NCBI RefSeq assembly: GCF_035975855.1 | Contig: NZ_CP109055.1 | Span: forward strand, 2,976,001-3,040,000 | Direction of reading: 5' to 3' | Origin: Streptomyces sp. NBC_01304 | GTDB lineage: Bacteria > Actinomycetota > Actinomycetes > Streptomycetales > Streptomycetaceae | Length of the DNA: 64,000 bases | In this document: positions 33,757 to 42,493 of the stretch, piece after piece | Layout: every line of letters begins with the position of its first letter | How positions within the stretch are numbered: the stretch's first letter is position 1 | Translations under genes and position numbers: made by a program | The notes under the pieces: model-generated | Told to the model about the DNA's origin: nothing | Databases searched by the model: none | What the model saw: only the letters and a program-made list of their open reading frames with translations

Positions 33757-35208
33757 ATGACGCACACCATGACGCACCTCGGGACGGGGATCGGCTGGCG
33801 GCCGGAGATCGCCGAGGCGGTCGAGGCCATGCCGGGCATCGACTGGGTCGAGGTCGTGGCGGAGAACGTCTGTCCCGGCCATCTGCCGGACTCGCTGCGG
33901 CGGCTGCGCGAGCGCGGGGTGACCGTGGTGCCGCACGGTGTCTCGCTGGGCATCGGCGGCGCCGAGCGGCCCGACCCGGAGCGGCTGAAGGCGCTCGCCG
34001 AGCGGGCCGAGTTCCTTCGGTCGCCGCTGGTCACCGAGCACATCGCGTTCGTACGCGCCGGCGGGTCGCTCACCGCGTCACCGGCCCTGGAGGCCGGGCA
34101 CCTGCTGCCCGTGCCGCGCACCCGGGACGCGCTCGACGTGCTGTGCGAGAACGTACGGATCGCCCAGGACCAGCTGCCGGTGCCGCTCGCCCTGGAGAAC
34201 ATCGCGGCGCTGATCAACTGGCCGGGCGAGGAGATGACCGAGGGGCAGTTCCTCTCCGAGCTGGTGGAGCGTACGGGCGTACGTCTCCTCATCGACGTCG
34301 CCAACCTCCACACGAACCACATCAACCGGGGCGAGGACCCGGCCCGGGCGCTGGACGAGCTGCCGGTCGAGGCGATCGCGTACGTCCATGTCGCGGGCGG
34401 GTTCGAGCGGGACGGGGTCTGGCACGACAGCCACGCGCACCCGGTGCCGCAGCAGGTGCTCGACGTACTGGCCGATCTGGCATCGCGGGCGACACCGCCC
34501 GGCGTGCTCCTTGAACGGGACGAGAACTTCCCCGCTCCGCGGGAGCTGGAGCGGGAGCTGACGTCGATCCGGCAGACGCTGGTGAAGGGGGAGGTCGCGC
34601 GGGAGCTGCGCGGCATGGGCCGCCTCACCCGGGTCCCGGCCCAGCGCACGGCGGCCGAGTTGGTCACGGCGGGTCGGCCTTCCGGGGCGCCGATCCCGGT
34701 GGTCGAACCCGAACCGGCACCTCTGGCGTTCGAGGAGCCCGACGCCGAGCCGGCCGGCGGGCGTGAGCACGACGCGGCGGTGCCGCAAGAGGCCCGTACC
34801 CGCCTCGCCCTTGCCCAGACGGCCTTGCTGTCCGCACTCGTTGCCGGGACCCCGGTCCCGGAAGGCTTCGACCGGCAACGCCTCGCCGTGCAGAGCCGGG
34901 CCCTGACCGGCAAGCGGGCCGACGTCGTGGCCAAGGTGGCGCCCGAGCTGCCGGAGATCCTCAAGGACTCCTACCGCGCGAGCTTCTTCGCGTACGCGCA
35001 GGAGCGGCCCATGACCGGCGGGTACCGGCGCGACGCGCTGGACTTCGCCGAGCATCTGCTGCTCGACGACAGGCCCGAAGACCCGGGCGCGCGGCGGCAG
35101 TTGACCGAGTGGTGGCTGGAGCGCTCGGGTCCGGCACCGCTGCCGCGGGGGCCGGTGGCCCGGCTCGCGCGCAAGGTGCGGATGGCGCTGGGTGGAGGGG
35201 GTGCGTGA
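33757..35208 (+). CDS. DUF692-family multinuclear non-haem iron oxidase (MNIO), fused to a C-terminal partner-like domain
   Basis: A 483-residue enzyme. The TIM-barrel part (1-280) has the metal ligands of the MbnB/TglH family: His60 (VPHGVSL), His95 (TEHIAF), Glu147 (LENIA), Asp180/Asn183/His185 (IDVANLHTN), His211 (YVHVAG), Asp224/His226 (HDSHAH) and Glu253 (ERDENFP). Known members oxidise cysteines in RiPP precursor peptides, making oxazolone-thioamides, thiaglutamate steps or thiooxazoles. Residues about 330-483 form a second helical domain, which may replace the separate partner protein of other MNIO systems. GGAGGGG precedes the ATG. Its stop overlaps the next start (TGATG), so enzyme and Cys-tail protein are coupled. 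Confidence 0.92.
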   Translation: MTHTMTHLGTGIGWRPEIAEAVEAMPGIDWVEVVAENVCPGHLPDSLRRLRERGVTVVPHGVSLGIGGAERPDPERLKALAERAEFLRSPLVTEHIAFVRAGGSLTASPALEAGHLLPVPRTRDALDVLCENVRIAQDQLPVPLALENIAALINWPGEEMTEGQFLSELVERTGVRLLIDVANLHTNHINRGEDPARALDELPVEAIAYVHVAGGFERDGVWHDSHAHPVPQQVLDVLADLASRATPPGVLLERDENFPAPRELERELTSIRQTLVKGEVARELRGMGRLTRVPAQRTAAELVTAGRPSGAPIPVVEPEPAPLAFEEPDAEPAGGREHDAAVPQEARTRLALAQTALLSALVAGTPVPEGFDRQRLAVQSRALTGKRADVVAKVAPELPEILKDSYRASFFAYAQERPMTGGYRRDALDFAEHLLLDDRPEDPGARRQLTEWWLERSGPAPLPRGPVARLARKVRMALGGGGA

Positions 35209-36212
35209 TGGACGGCGTGACGCTCGCGTACTACCTGGTCATCGGCGGGTCCGTGCTGGCACTCGGCCTGGCGCTCGGCAGCGTCCGGCAGGCGCAGCCG
35301 ACCCTCAGGGGCCCTGCCGAGGTGTACGACCCGCTGGAGGCGGCCTTCCTGAGCGGCGGCCCCGGCCGGGTGGTGGACTCCGCCATCGCGGGGCTGCACG
35401 AGGACGGGCGGCTGCGCATCGCGGGGCCCGGCATCGTCGCAGTGGTGCGCCCCGAGGCCCGCAACCAGGTGGAGGCCGCGGTGTTCGACGTGCACGCGGC
35501 CGCCCCGAACGGCGCACTGCACACGCTGCGCATCGGTGTGATGCGCCGGGGCGCGGTGCAGTCGATCGGCGAGGGCCTGGCCCAGCGCGGCCTGATGGTG
35601 CGGCCGGGCTCCTCCGGCACGGTGCCCGGCTGGGCCGCCGGACTCTTCGCGCTGTCGTTCCTGAGCCTGCCGCTGGCCGTCGTGCTGACGGCGCTGCAGT
35701 ACGCGGACGACACCGACCTCGCCGATGAACTGCCATTGATCGCCAAGGTGTTCCCGGCGATCCTCCTGGGCTTCATCTCCAGCATCGTGATCGCTGTCAA
35801 GGCCAAACGGCGGATCACCCCCGCGGGCCGCAGCGCCCTGCGGCGCTACCGCTCGGCCTACGGCCACCATCCGAGTGCCGTGCTCCGGGTCGCCCTCGCC
35901 GGCATCAATGGCATCCACGACGCGGAACTGCGGGCCCAGTTGGGCCCGGCGGCACGGCAACGCCTGCATCCTTCCGCCCTGTCGGACGCGGCCGTGCATG
36001 CGGCCGGGGACGCCGCGGGAGCGGGCGCCGAGGTCGTCTGGTGCGGCGGCGGATGCGGCGGCTCGTCCTGCGGCGGCTCCTCGTGCGGGAGCTCGTCCGG
36101 CGGGAGCGGGGACAGCGGAGGCTCGTCCTGCGGCAGCTCGGGGGGCTCGTCCTGCGGGGGCGGCAGCTCGTCCAGCTGCGGAGGCGGCTCCAGCTGCGGC
36201 AGCAGCTCCTGA
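35208..36212 (+). CDS. TIGR04222-type membrane protein with Cys/Gly/Ser tail, probable MNIO substrate
   Basis: A 334-residue protein. TM segments are near 7-25, 142-163 and 182-197. The shared motif EAAFLSGGP is near 44-52 and GINGIHDAELRAQL near 232-245. All eight Cys are in the last 56 residues (279, 283, 288, 293, 308, 316, 324, 330), set in Gly/Ser repeats such as CGGSSCGSSS. Positive residues after TM3 (KAKRR) and an acidic loop between TM2 and TM3 place the tail in the cytoplasm, within reach of the MNIO. It is coupled to the MNIO gene (TGATG). I infer a membrane-tethered modified-Cys product rather than a released peptide. Confidence 0.88.
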   Translation: MDGVTLAYYLVIGGSVLALGLALGSVRQAQPTLRGPAEVYDPLEAAFLSGGPGRVVDSAIAGLHEDGRLRIAGPGIVAVVRPEARNQVEAAVFDVHAAAPNGALHTLRIGVMRRGAVQSIGEGLAQRGLMVRPGSSGTVPGWAAGLFALSFLSLPLAVVLTALQYADDTDLADELPLIAKVFPAILLGFISSIVIAVKAKRRITPAGRSALRRYRSAYGHHPSAVLRVALAGINGIHDAELRAQLGPAARQRLHPSALSDAAVHAAGDAAGAGAEVVWCGGGCGGSSCGGSSCGSSSGGSGDSGGSSCGSSGGSSCGGGSSSSCGGGSSCGSSS

Positions 36213-36318
36213 CACCTGCGACCTCCGGACTTGCGAGGGTGGGTCCAACACGTCGGGCGCGTACGGCAGTTGACGTACTCTCCCGCATTGGGCGCCACCC
36301 CGCCCGCAGCGCGCACTA

Positions 36319-36503
36319 GGGTCTGTCCGGCGGATCAGGCCGGACGTGGCTGGCCTCGCCCGACGAGTGCAGCTGAGCGGGCTCTGGCGCGTGCAGCTGC
36401 AAGGCGGAGGAGGGCGACAACGCGGAGCGTTGGCAACCGACGACAACGCCGCAGATGTGCGTGCCAGAGCCCGCGCCTCCGGCATGATCCGCCGGACAGA
36501 CCC
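36319..36503. mobile_element. MITE-like element, 185 bp, with 19-bp perfect terminal inverted repeats
   Basis: GGGTCTGTCCGGCGGATCA (36319-36337) is the exact reverse complement of 36485-36503, extended inwards with one mismatch. A second internal inverted pair, GGGCTCTGGC / GCCAGAGCCC, lies inside. It has no coding capacity. This end sequence is familiar to me from many Streptomyces intergenic regions. No clear target duplication is seen. It fills most of the 320-bp gap and ends 29 bp before the second DUF4142 start. The remainder of the gap (36213-36318) shows nothing I can name. Confidence 0.85.
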
Positions 36504-36532
36504 TGGCGTGCGGCGGTGCACCAGGAGGCACC

Positions 36533-37357
36533 ATGCGATCCCTCACCGGCACCGGTCTGATCGTCGCGGGACTCACCGCGACCCTGGCCGCCCTGCTCTT
36601 CCCGATCTGGTCCTATGCCGACCGCGCGGGCACCGGCCTCGACACCCTCAACGCCCAGACGGTGTCGACCCGTTTCGGTCCGCTGTCCGCGCTCGACCGC
36701 GATTTCATCAACAAGGTGAGACTCGCGGGCCTCTGGGAGCTCCCGGCCGGCCAGCAGGCCCAGGAGCGCGGTACGAGCAAGGCCGTCCAGACGGCGGGGC
36801 GGCACCTGGTCGAGGGGCACACCTTCCTGGACGCCCGGGTGCGCGAGGTCGCCGCCGAGCTCAGCCTGGAGCTGCCGAACCAGCCCAATGAGCAGCAGCG
36901 CGGGTGGCTCGACGAACTGAGTGCGGCGCGCGGGGACGCGTACAACCAGAAGTTCGCCAACATCCTGCGCCTGGCGCACGGCCGGGTCTTCGCGGTGGTG
37001 GCCCAGGTGCGGGCGACCACCCGCAACTCACTGGTCCGCGAGCTCGCCGACGACGCGAACACGACCGTCCTTGACCACATCTCGGTCCTGGAGGCGACCG
37101 GGCTCGTCGACTTCGACGCGATCGCCGAGGACGCGGCGACCAACGGGCCGCGCCCGCCCGGCAGTTCACCGCCGCCGGCGGGCCCGACGAACTCGCCCGG
37201 GTCCGCGGTGGCGGTCACCCCGTCGCCGACCTTTTCGCTGCCGCCTGCGGCGTCGCGGCCGAACCCCGACAAAGAGAAAGAACGGTCACAAAGCTCAGAA
37301 AAGGAGCAAAATGGAAAGGGGGCGGGAAAAGAGGACCGCGAGAGGAAGGGGTCCTGA
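36533..37357 (+). CDS. DUF4142-type exported protein (second copy)
   Basis: A 274-residue paralogue of the protein at 32893. It shares the N-terminal anchor, VRLAGLWELPAGQQAQER, the KFANIL.LAHGRVFA segment and TTRNSLVREL. The C-terminal tail differs: after a Pro-rich stretch it becomes a Lys/Glu/Arg-rich polar segment (about the last 30 residues) encoded by unusually A-rich DNA (37262-37357), unlike its neighbours. AGGAGG precedes the ATG, and a MITE-like element ends 29 bp before it, so its promoter is probably inside or beyond that element. Confidence 0.85.
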   Translation: MRSLTGTGLIVAGLTATLAALLFPIWSYADRAGTGLDTLNAQTVSTRFGPLSALDRDFINKVRLAGLWELPAGQQAQERGTSKAVQTAGRHLVEGHTFLDARVREVAAELSLELPNQPNEQQRGWLDELSAARGDAYNQKFANILRLAHGRVFAVVAQVRATTRNSLVRELADDANTTVLDHISVLEATGLVDFDAIAEDAATNGPRPPGSSPPPAGPTNSPGSAVAVTPSPTFSLPPAASRPNPDKEKERSQSSEKEQNGKGAGKEDRERKGS

Positions 37358-37446
37358 AAAACGGAACGTTGCGTACCGATCACGTTGTGTCCGCATAGTG
37401 AACAACCCATGGCGCTCACCAGCCAACTTCGCATAGAAACTCCGCC

Positions 37447-38274
37447 ATGTTCTGGGTCCCTCTCCTCATGGTCGCGTGGGTCGTCGCCGCCACCTCCTGC
37501 GTCCGGCTCTGCCTCGCCGCGAGCCGCGCCGCCGAGCCCGCCGGAGCCGGCGCGGCCGAGCGGCCGGGCCGCGGCCATGCGCTGAGCCTGTACGAGGCCG
37601 CGTTCCTGTCCGGCGGCCCCTATCGCGTCGCCGACCTCACCCTGGTCTCGATGGCCCGCCAGCGCCGGCTGCTGCTCGCGCACACCGGGTGGGCCACCGT
37701 GGTCGACCCCACCGGCCACGACGAGATGGAACGCTCCGTGCTCGGCGCGATCGCCCCGGCCGGCGCCGAGCGGATAGCGCCGATACGCACCTCGGCCGCC
37801 GCGGCCGACTCCGTACGCGCCCTCGCCGAGCACCTGGTCGCCGTCGGCCTCGCGGTGCCGCACGCCGCGCGCTCCACCGTCGCGGGCTCGGTCCGCCAGG
37901 TGAAGACCGCCGCCCTCGCCGTGCTCGGCCTCGGCGCCGTCGCCGCGCTGATGTCGCCGGACGGCCAGGGCGGCTCCGTGGCCGTCTGGTTCGCGCTGCC
38001 GCTGATCCTCACCCTGGGCTGTCTGGCCATCGCCCGCTTCGAGGTCCACCCGTACACCCGCTGGGCCTCGCCCGCGGGCCAGCGGCTGCTCGGCTCGCTC
38101 GCACCGAACCCGGCCGGGGACGACCGCGCCTACCTGACGACGGTGGCCGTACGCGGTGTCCAGGGCATCCGGGACCCCGAACTGAGAGCCGCCTTCTCGA
38201 ACGGCAAGGCGAACGACAGGGCGCACGGCGAGGGGAGCGCCGAGGCGCCCGGCGAGGCGCCCGGAAAGGGCTGA
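37447..38274 (+). CDS. TIGR04222-type membrane protein without Cys tail (second copy)
   Basis: A 275-residue paralogue of the Cys-tail protein. It has the same EAAFLSGGP motif near residue 55 and GVQGIRDPELRAAF near 235, with the same three TM segments. The C-terminal extension is short, polar and has no Cys (NGKANDRAHGEGS...). It could be a partner subunit, a decoy that lost its tail, or the ancestral form. No DUF692 gene adjoins it. The region between the second DUF4142 gene and this start (90 bp) is relatively A/T-rich. Confidence 0.8.
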   Translation: MFWVPLLMVAWVVAATSCVRLCLAASRAAEPAGAGAAERPGRGHALSLYEAAFLSGGPYRVADLTLVSMARQRRLLLAHTGWATVVDPTGHDEMERSVLGAIAPAGAERIAPIRTSAAAADSVRALAEHLVAVGLAVPHAARSTVAGSVRQVKTAALAVLGLGAVAALMSPDGQGGSVAVWFALPLILTLGCLAIARFEVHPYTRWASPAGQRLLGSLAPNPAGDDRAYLTTVAVRGVQGIRDPELRAAFSNGKANDRAHGEGSAEAPGEAPGKG

Positions 38275-38444
38275 TCGCCCTCCAGGGACTGCACATCGGG
38301 GTCAATCGCCCGACACCGCCCCGCGGGTCCTTTACTTCACCAACTGCCAGACGAAGTATCCCTTTTGTTCTGCCTGTTGTGCCGACTGCCCAGCCTCCGG
38401 CTCGTCCGGCGGTCGGCCGCCGACCGAAGGGATGCCGAAGCTCG

Positions 38445-40040
38445 ATGAGAGCGCCACTCCTGTTTGGATTCGCCGGGTCCTTGGCCCTGACCGCCCTCGT
38501 CGCCACTCCCGCGGGCAGTACGCCCACGGGCGGCGCCCCCGCCGACAGCGAGGCCCGCGGAGTGGCGAGCGCGGCCCAGCGCGCCGCGGCCGCCGGGATC
38601 GACTTCGGCCGCTGCGCCGAGGTCGAGGCCCTGCCCCCGTCCGTCGAGTGCGGCACGGTCGAGGTTCCGCTCGACTACGCCCGCCCGAACGGCAAGAAGA
38701 TCAAGCTGACCGTGAGCCGGACGAAGTCCAAGGGCAAGCCCGCCGAGCGGCAGGGCGCCCTCGTCTTCAACCCCGGCGGGCCCGGCGCCTCCGGGATGTA
38801 CTTCCCGATGGCCGCCCAGCTCCCGGAGTGGCAGCGCATCGCGGCGGCGTACGACATCGTCGGCTACGCCCCGCGCGGTGTCGGGCGTTCGGCGCCGCTG
38901 TCCTGCCAGGACCCCAAGCAGTTCACCAAGGCCCCGACCCTGGCGCCGACCCACCCGGACGAGACGTACAAGAAGGAGCGCATCGCCCGCGCGAAGGCCT
39001 ACGCGAGCGGCTGCGCCAAGAACGGCGGGGCCGCGCTCCCCCACTACACGTCGCTGAACAACGCCCGTGACCTGGACGTCCTGCGGGCCGGGCTCGGCGA
39101 GAAGAAGCTGACGTTCATGGGCGCCTCGTACGGCACCTACTTCGGCGCCCTGTACGCGACGATGTTCCCCTCGCACGTGCGCCGCATGGTCTTCGACTCG
39201 GCGGTCAACCCCGAGCCGGGCCAGATCTGGTACCGCAACAACCTCGACCAGTCGGTCGCCTTCGAGCGCCGCTGGGCCGACTTCCGCGCCTGGGTCGCCA
39301 AGCACGACGCCACGTACCGGCTGGGCAAGACCCCCGAGGCGGTGCAGCGCAGCTACGAGGAGGTGCGGGCCGAGCTCGCGCACAAGCCGGCCGGCGGCAA
39401 GGTCGGTCCTGGGCAGCTGCAGGCCGCGTATCTGCAGTCGGGCTACTACGACGACGTGTGGCCGCAGCGGGCCCTCGCGCTCGCCGAGTTCCGCCGGGGC
39501 AATCCGCGGGTGCTGATCGAGCAGGCAGCGCCGCAGCCCGACGCCGCGGTCGAGGAGGAGAACGGGAACGCCGTCTACACGGCCGTCGAGTGCAACGACG
39601 CGCCCTGGCCGACGGACTGGAAGGTCTGGGACCGCGACAATTCCCGCATCGCGCGCGTGGCGCCCTTCGAGACCTGGGACAACGCCTGGATGAACCTGCC
39701 GTGCGCCTACTGGCCGGCGCCCCGCCAGAAGCCCGTCGACATCAGGGCTCCGCACGGCGCCCTGCCGCCGACGCTGATCCTCGCGGCCGAGCGGGACGCG
39801 GCGACGCCGTACGAGGGCGCCCTGGAGCTGCACCGGCGACTGCCGGGTTCGGCCCTGGTGACGGAGCAGGACGCGGGCACGCACGGCATCGGATTCGGCG
39901 CCAACAGCTGCGTCAACGGCCACCTGGAGACGTATCTCCTGGAGGGCCGGCTGCCGGTGCGCCGCGCGGCCTGCGCGGCGCACCCGGAGCCCAAGCCCCT
40001 GGGGGCGGGCGGCCGTTCGGCCGCCCACGAGAAGGCCTGA
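38445..40040 (+). CDS. Secreted tripeptidyl aminopeptidase-like protease (S33 alpha/beta hydrolase)
   Basis: A 531-residue exported peptidase of the Streptomyces SlpD/Tap type. A signal peptide is at about 1-27 (LLFGFAGSLALTALVATPAGS). Then FNPGGPGASG (oxyanion hole) near 110, the nucleophile GASYGTYFGALYA near 225, ILAAERDAATPY (Asp) near 445 and AGTHGIGF (His) near 485, before the TAP C-terminal domain with paired Cys. The family removes N-terminal tripeptides in the medium. The 170 bp before it contain an inverted repeat CGGTCGGC/GCCGACCG (38410-38426) close to the start. Confidence 0.93.
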   Translation: MRAPLLFGFAGSLALTALVATPAGSTPTGGAPADSEARGVASAAQRAAAAGIDFGRCAEVEALPPSVECGTVEVPLDYARPNGKKIKLTVSRTKSKGKPAERQGALVFNPGGPGASGMYFPMAAQLPEWQRIAAAYDIVGYAPRGVGRSAPLSCQDPKQFTKAPTLAPTHPDETYKKERIARAKAYASGCAKNGGAALPHYTSLNNARDLDVLRAGLGEKKLTFMGASYGTYFGALYATMFPSHVRRMVFDSAVNPEPGQIWYRNNLDQSVAFERRWADFRAWVAKHDATYRLGKTPEAVQRSYEEVRAELAHKPAGGKVGPGQLQAAYLQSGYYDDVWPQRALALAEFRRGNPRVLIEQAAPQPDAAVEEENGNAVYTAVECNDAPWPTDWKVWDRDNSRIARVAPFETWDNAWMNLPCAYWPAPRQKPVDIRAPHGALPPTLILAAERDAATPYEGALELHRRLPGSALVTEQDAGTHGIGFGANSCVNGHLETYLLEGRLPVRRAACAAHPEPKPLGAGGRSAAHEKA

Positions 40041-40061
40041 CCTTCCAGGTCTGTACGACCT

Positions 40062-40781
40062 TTAGGCCAGACCCGCCACGAGATCGGCGACGCTCTTGCG
40101 GCGGCCCGTGTAGAACGGCACCTCCTCGCGCACGTGCATCCGTGCCTCGGACGCGCGGAGGTGCCGCATCAGGTCGACGATGCGGTAGAGCTCGTCCGCC
40201 TCGAAGGCGAGCAGCCACTCGTAGTCGCCCAGCGAGAACGAGGCGACCGTGTTGGCGCGCACGTCGGGGTAGCCGCGGGCCATCATGCCGTGGTCCTTGA
40301 GCATGCGGCGACGGTCCTCGTCAGGCAGCAGGTACCAGTCGTAGGAGCGCACGAAGGGGTAGACGCTCACGTAGTTGCGGGGCGTCTCGTCGGCCAGGAA
40401 GGCCGGGATGTGCGACTTGTTGAACTCGGCGGGGCGGTGCAGCGCCATGTTCGACCAGACCGGCTCCAGGGCGCGGCCCAGCTTGGTGCGGCGGAAGAGG
40501 TTGTACGCCTCCTGCAGCTCGTCGGACGTCTCGGCGTGCCACCAGATCATGACGTCGGCGTCGGCGCGCAGCCCCGACACGTCGTACGTACCGCGCACGG
40601 TGATGTCCTTGGCGGCGAGCTGGTCGAACAGCTCCTGGACCTCGTCCGCGTAACCGGCACGGTCCTCGGGCAGTACGTCGCGCAGCTTGAAGACCGACCA
40701 CAGCGTGTAGCGGATGACCTCGTTGAGGTCCTTGGCCTTCTTACCGGCGTTGGGCGTCTTGGCGGGGGCTTCGTCACTCAT
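40062..40781 (-). CDS. hemQ: Coproheme decarboxylase / chlorite-dismutase-like HemQ
   Basis: A 239-residue cytoplasmic enzyme. It converts coproheme to haem b in the coproporphyrin-dependent pathway of actinobacteria and Gram-positives. Family features: [46 protein letters not shown] and [22 protein letters not shown]. The usual proximal haem His lies in the [14 protein letters not shown] region. It lies 4 bp past the cgoX stop on the same strand, so the two terminal haem steps are cotranscribed. Confidence 0.95.
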   Translation of the reverse strand: MSDEAPAKTPNAGKKAKDLNEVIRYTLWSVFKLRDVLPEDRAGYADEVQELFDQLAAKDITVRGTYDVSGLRADADVMIWWHAETSDELQEAYNLFRRTKLGRALEPVWSNMALHRPAEFNKSHIPAFLADETPRNYVSVYPFVRSYDWYLLPDEDRRRMLKDHGMMARGYPDVRANTVASFSLGDYEWLLAFEADELYRIVDLMRHLRASEARMHVREEVPFYTGRRKSVADLVAGLA

Positions 40782-40785
40782 GGCC

Positions 40786-42363
40786 CTATTCTCCTCCGCC
40801 GCCGTGCAGGCTCTGCACCGGGTTCACGCTCAGCTGATCCATCCCACTGCGGTCCCCGCCGAGCTGATCCACGGCCGCATAGGCACTGGCGATGCAGGCC
40901 GGGATCCCCACTCCGTCGTACGCCGCCCCGCACACGGCAAGGCCCGGCAGCTTGCCGACGTGCTCGCGGATGCGGGCCACGCGCGCGTGGTGGCCGACGG
41001 GGTACTGGGGCAGACCGTCGTCCCAGCGGGTGACCCGGGTGGCGACGGGCGCGGCGCCAAGCCCGACCGCCTCCCGCAGATCGCGCCGCGACACCTCGAT
41101 GAGCTCGTCGTCGCCGCGCTGCAGAATCTCGGTCTCGCCGTACCGCCCGACCGAGGTCCGCAGCACCACGAGCCCCGGATCCTCCTCGGCGATCCAGCCC
41201 CACTTCTGCGAGGCGAAGGTGGACGCCTTGATGGTGTGCCCGTCGATGGGCGGCACCAGGAACCCACTGCCCTCGGGCAGATCGACGTCCTCCTTACGGA
41301 AGGCGAGGGTCATGAGCGCCATGGAGGCGTACTCGACGGTGTGCAGCTCGGCAGCGGCACCCGGGGCGTCGGCCTCCAGGAGGCGGGCGGCGTGGGGGGC
41401 GGGCACGGCGAGGACGACGGCATCCCCTTCGAAGACCCGCCCACCGGCGACGACCCGCCAGGCCTGATCCACCGCACCCGGATCAGCCCGTCCGGCGCTT
41501 GAGGACACCGCCCGAAGGGCGGAAGGCGTCGCAGACTTACGGGAAGGGGCCGGCTGGGGAAAAGACCCACCCACGTGCCGCACCTCACTCACGCCCGCAC
41601 CCAGGACGATCTCGCCCCCACGCGCGCGTACCGACTCCGCGACGGCAAGCGGCAGTTGCCCCACACCACCGACGATCCCCATGAACACCGGCCCGACCTG
41701 CTGCCGAGCCGCGGCCTTGGCCTGGATGTCCCGGACCCCGTCCAGCAATGACGCATGCCGAAGCGCCGCTTCGTACAGCTGCGGCACAGCCATCCGCATC
41801 GACAACCGATACGCATCCCCCGCGTACACCCCACCGAGCAACGGCTCGACCAGCCGATCGACCACCTCACGCCCGACCCGCGCCGCGACGTACTCGCCGA
41901 CCGCCACGTCCTCGCCCACCTCGGTGGGAGCCAGCGACCGGTCCTCGCCGATCCGCCGCAGCCCCGCCTCCGAAAGCACCCCGGCCAGGGCGGACGCATC
42001 ACCGGGCACGCCCATGACGTGCCCCTTGGGCATGGGGCACAGCGTGCCCCGGTTCCACAGCGAGGCCGTCGCCGTCGCAGGCGGCTGCAGCGCGCCGGCC
42101 AGCCCCACCTCGCGCGCGAGGGCGACCGCCTCCGGCCGCCGGGCCAGCATCGACTCGGCGCCCAGGTCGACGCGTACGCCCTCGATCGACCCGGCGTGCA
42201 GCTTGCCGCCGAGCCGGTCGGAGGCCTCCAGGACGGTCACCCGGGCGCCCCGGTCGAGCAGCCGGTGGGCGGCCGCCAGGCCGGTGATGCCGCCGCCGAC
42301 GACGATCACGTGGGGGCGGTCCAGGGGGGCCGAGAGATCCGTACGGGTGTCCGTTTCGCGCAT
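40786..42363 (-). CDS. cgoX: Coproporphyrinogen III oxidase (HemG/HemY type), with a repeat-derived insert
   Basis: A 525-residue FAD enzyme that oxidises coproporphyrinogen III to coproporphyrin III just before ferrochelatase and HemQ. It has the FAD motif [27 protein letters not shown] at the N-terminus, [13 protein letters not shown], the [16 protein letters not shown] motif, and the C-terminal [16 protein letters not shown]. The protein is about 30 residues longer than usual. Between VSEVRHVGG and AWRVVAGG it carries a Ser/Arg/Ala insert (around 265-297) encoded by an in-frame copy of the dispersed repeat at 41482. The fold should tolerate it in a loop. Confidence 0.93.
   Translation of the reverse strand: MRETDTRTDLSAPLDRPHVIVVGGGITGLAAAHRLLDRGARVTVLEASDRLGGKLHAGSIEGVRVDLGAESMLARRPEAVALAREVGLAGALQPPATATASLWNRGTLCPMPKGHVMGVPGDASALAGVLSEAGLRRIGEDRSLAPTEVGEDVAVGEYVAARVGREVVDRLVEPLLGGVYAGDAYRLSMRMAVPQLYEAALRHASLLDGVRDIQAKAAARQQVGPVFMGIVGGVGQLPLAVAESVRARGGEIVLGAGVSEVRHVGGSFPQPAPSRKSATPSALRAVSSSAGRADPGAVDQAWRVVAGGRVFEGDAVVLAVPAPHAARLLEADAPGAAAELHTVEYASMALMTLAFRKEDVDLPEGSGFLVPPIDGHTIKASTFASQKWGWIAEEDPGLVVLRTSVGRYGETEILQRGDDELIEVSRRDLREAVGLGAAPVATRVTRWDDGLPQYPVGHHARVARIREHVGKLPGLAVCGAAYDGVGIPACIASAYAAVDQLGGDRSGMDQLSVNPVQSLHGGGGE
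41482..41564 (+). repeat. Dispersed repeat copy inside the cgoX coding sequence
   Basis: This 83-bp segment matches 20856-20938 at 77 of 83 bases without gaps, including the CAGCCCGTCCGGCG core, the GCCCGAAGGGC mini-hairpin and the GGGGAAAAG end. It is read in antisense by cgoX, keeps the frame and adds about 28 residues. Confidence 0.9.
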
Positions 42364-42493
42364 GCCCCCAGCCTCTCAGATCCCTCCCCGAGTCCCGAAC
42401 GTGACCGCTTCGAGGCCGTCCCGCACCAAACCTTCCTCCCGCGCGGGGCGTCCAAGTAGCAACACTCACCACGCCTTTCGGGGGTACGTCACG

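Noticed and set aside
36036..36212. Cys/Gly/Ser tail as a reading-frame artefact of a GGC-rich repeat
   Set aside because: The frame continues from conserved upstream motifs, third positions are nearly all G or C, and it ends at a proper stop. All eight Cys use TGC in one frame.
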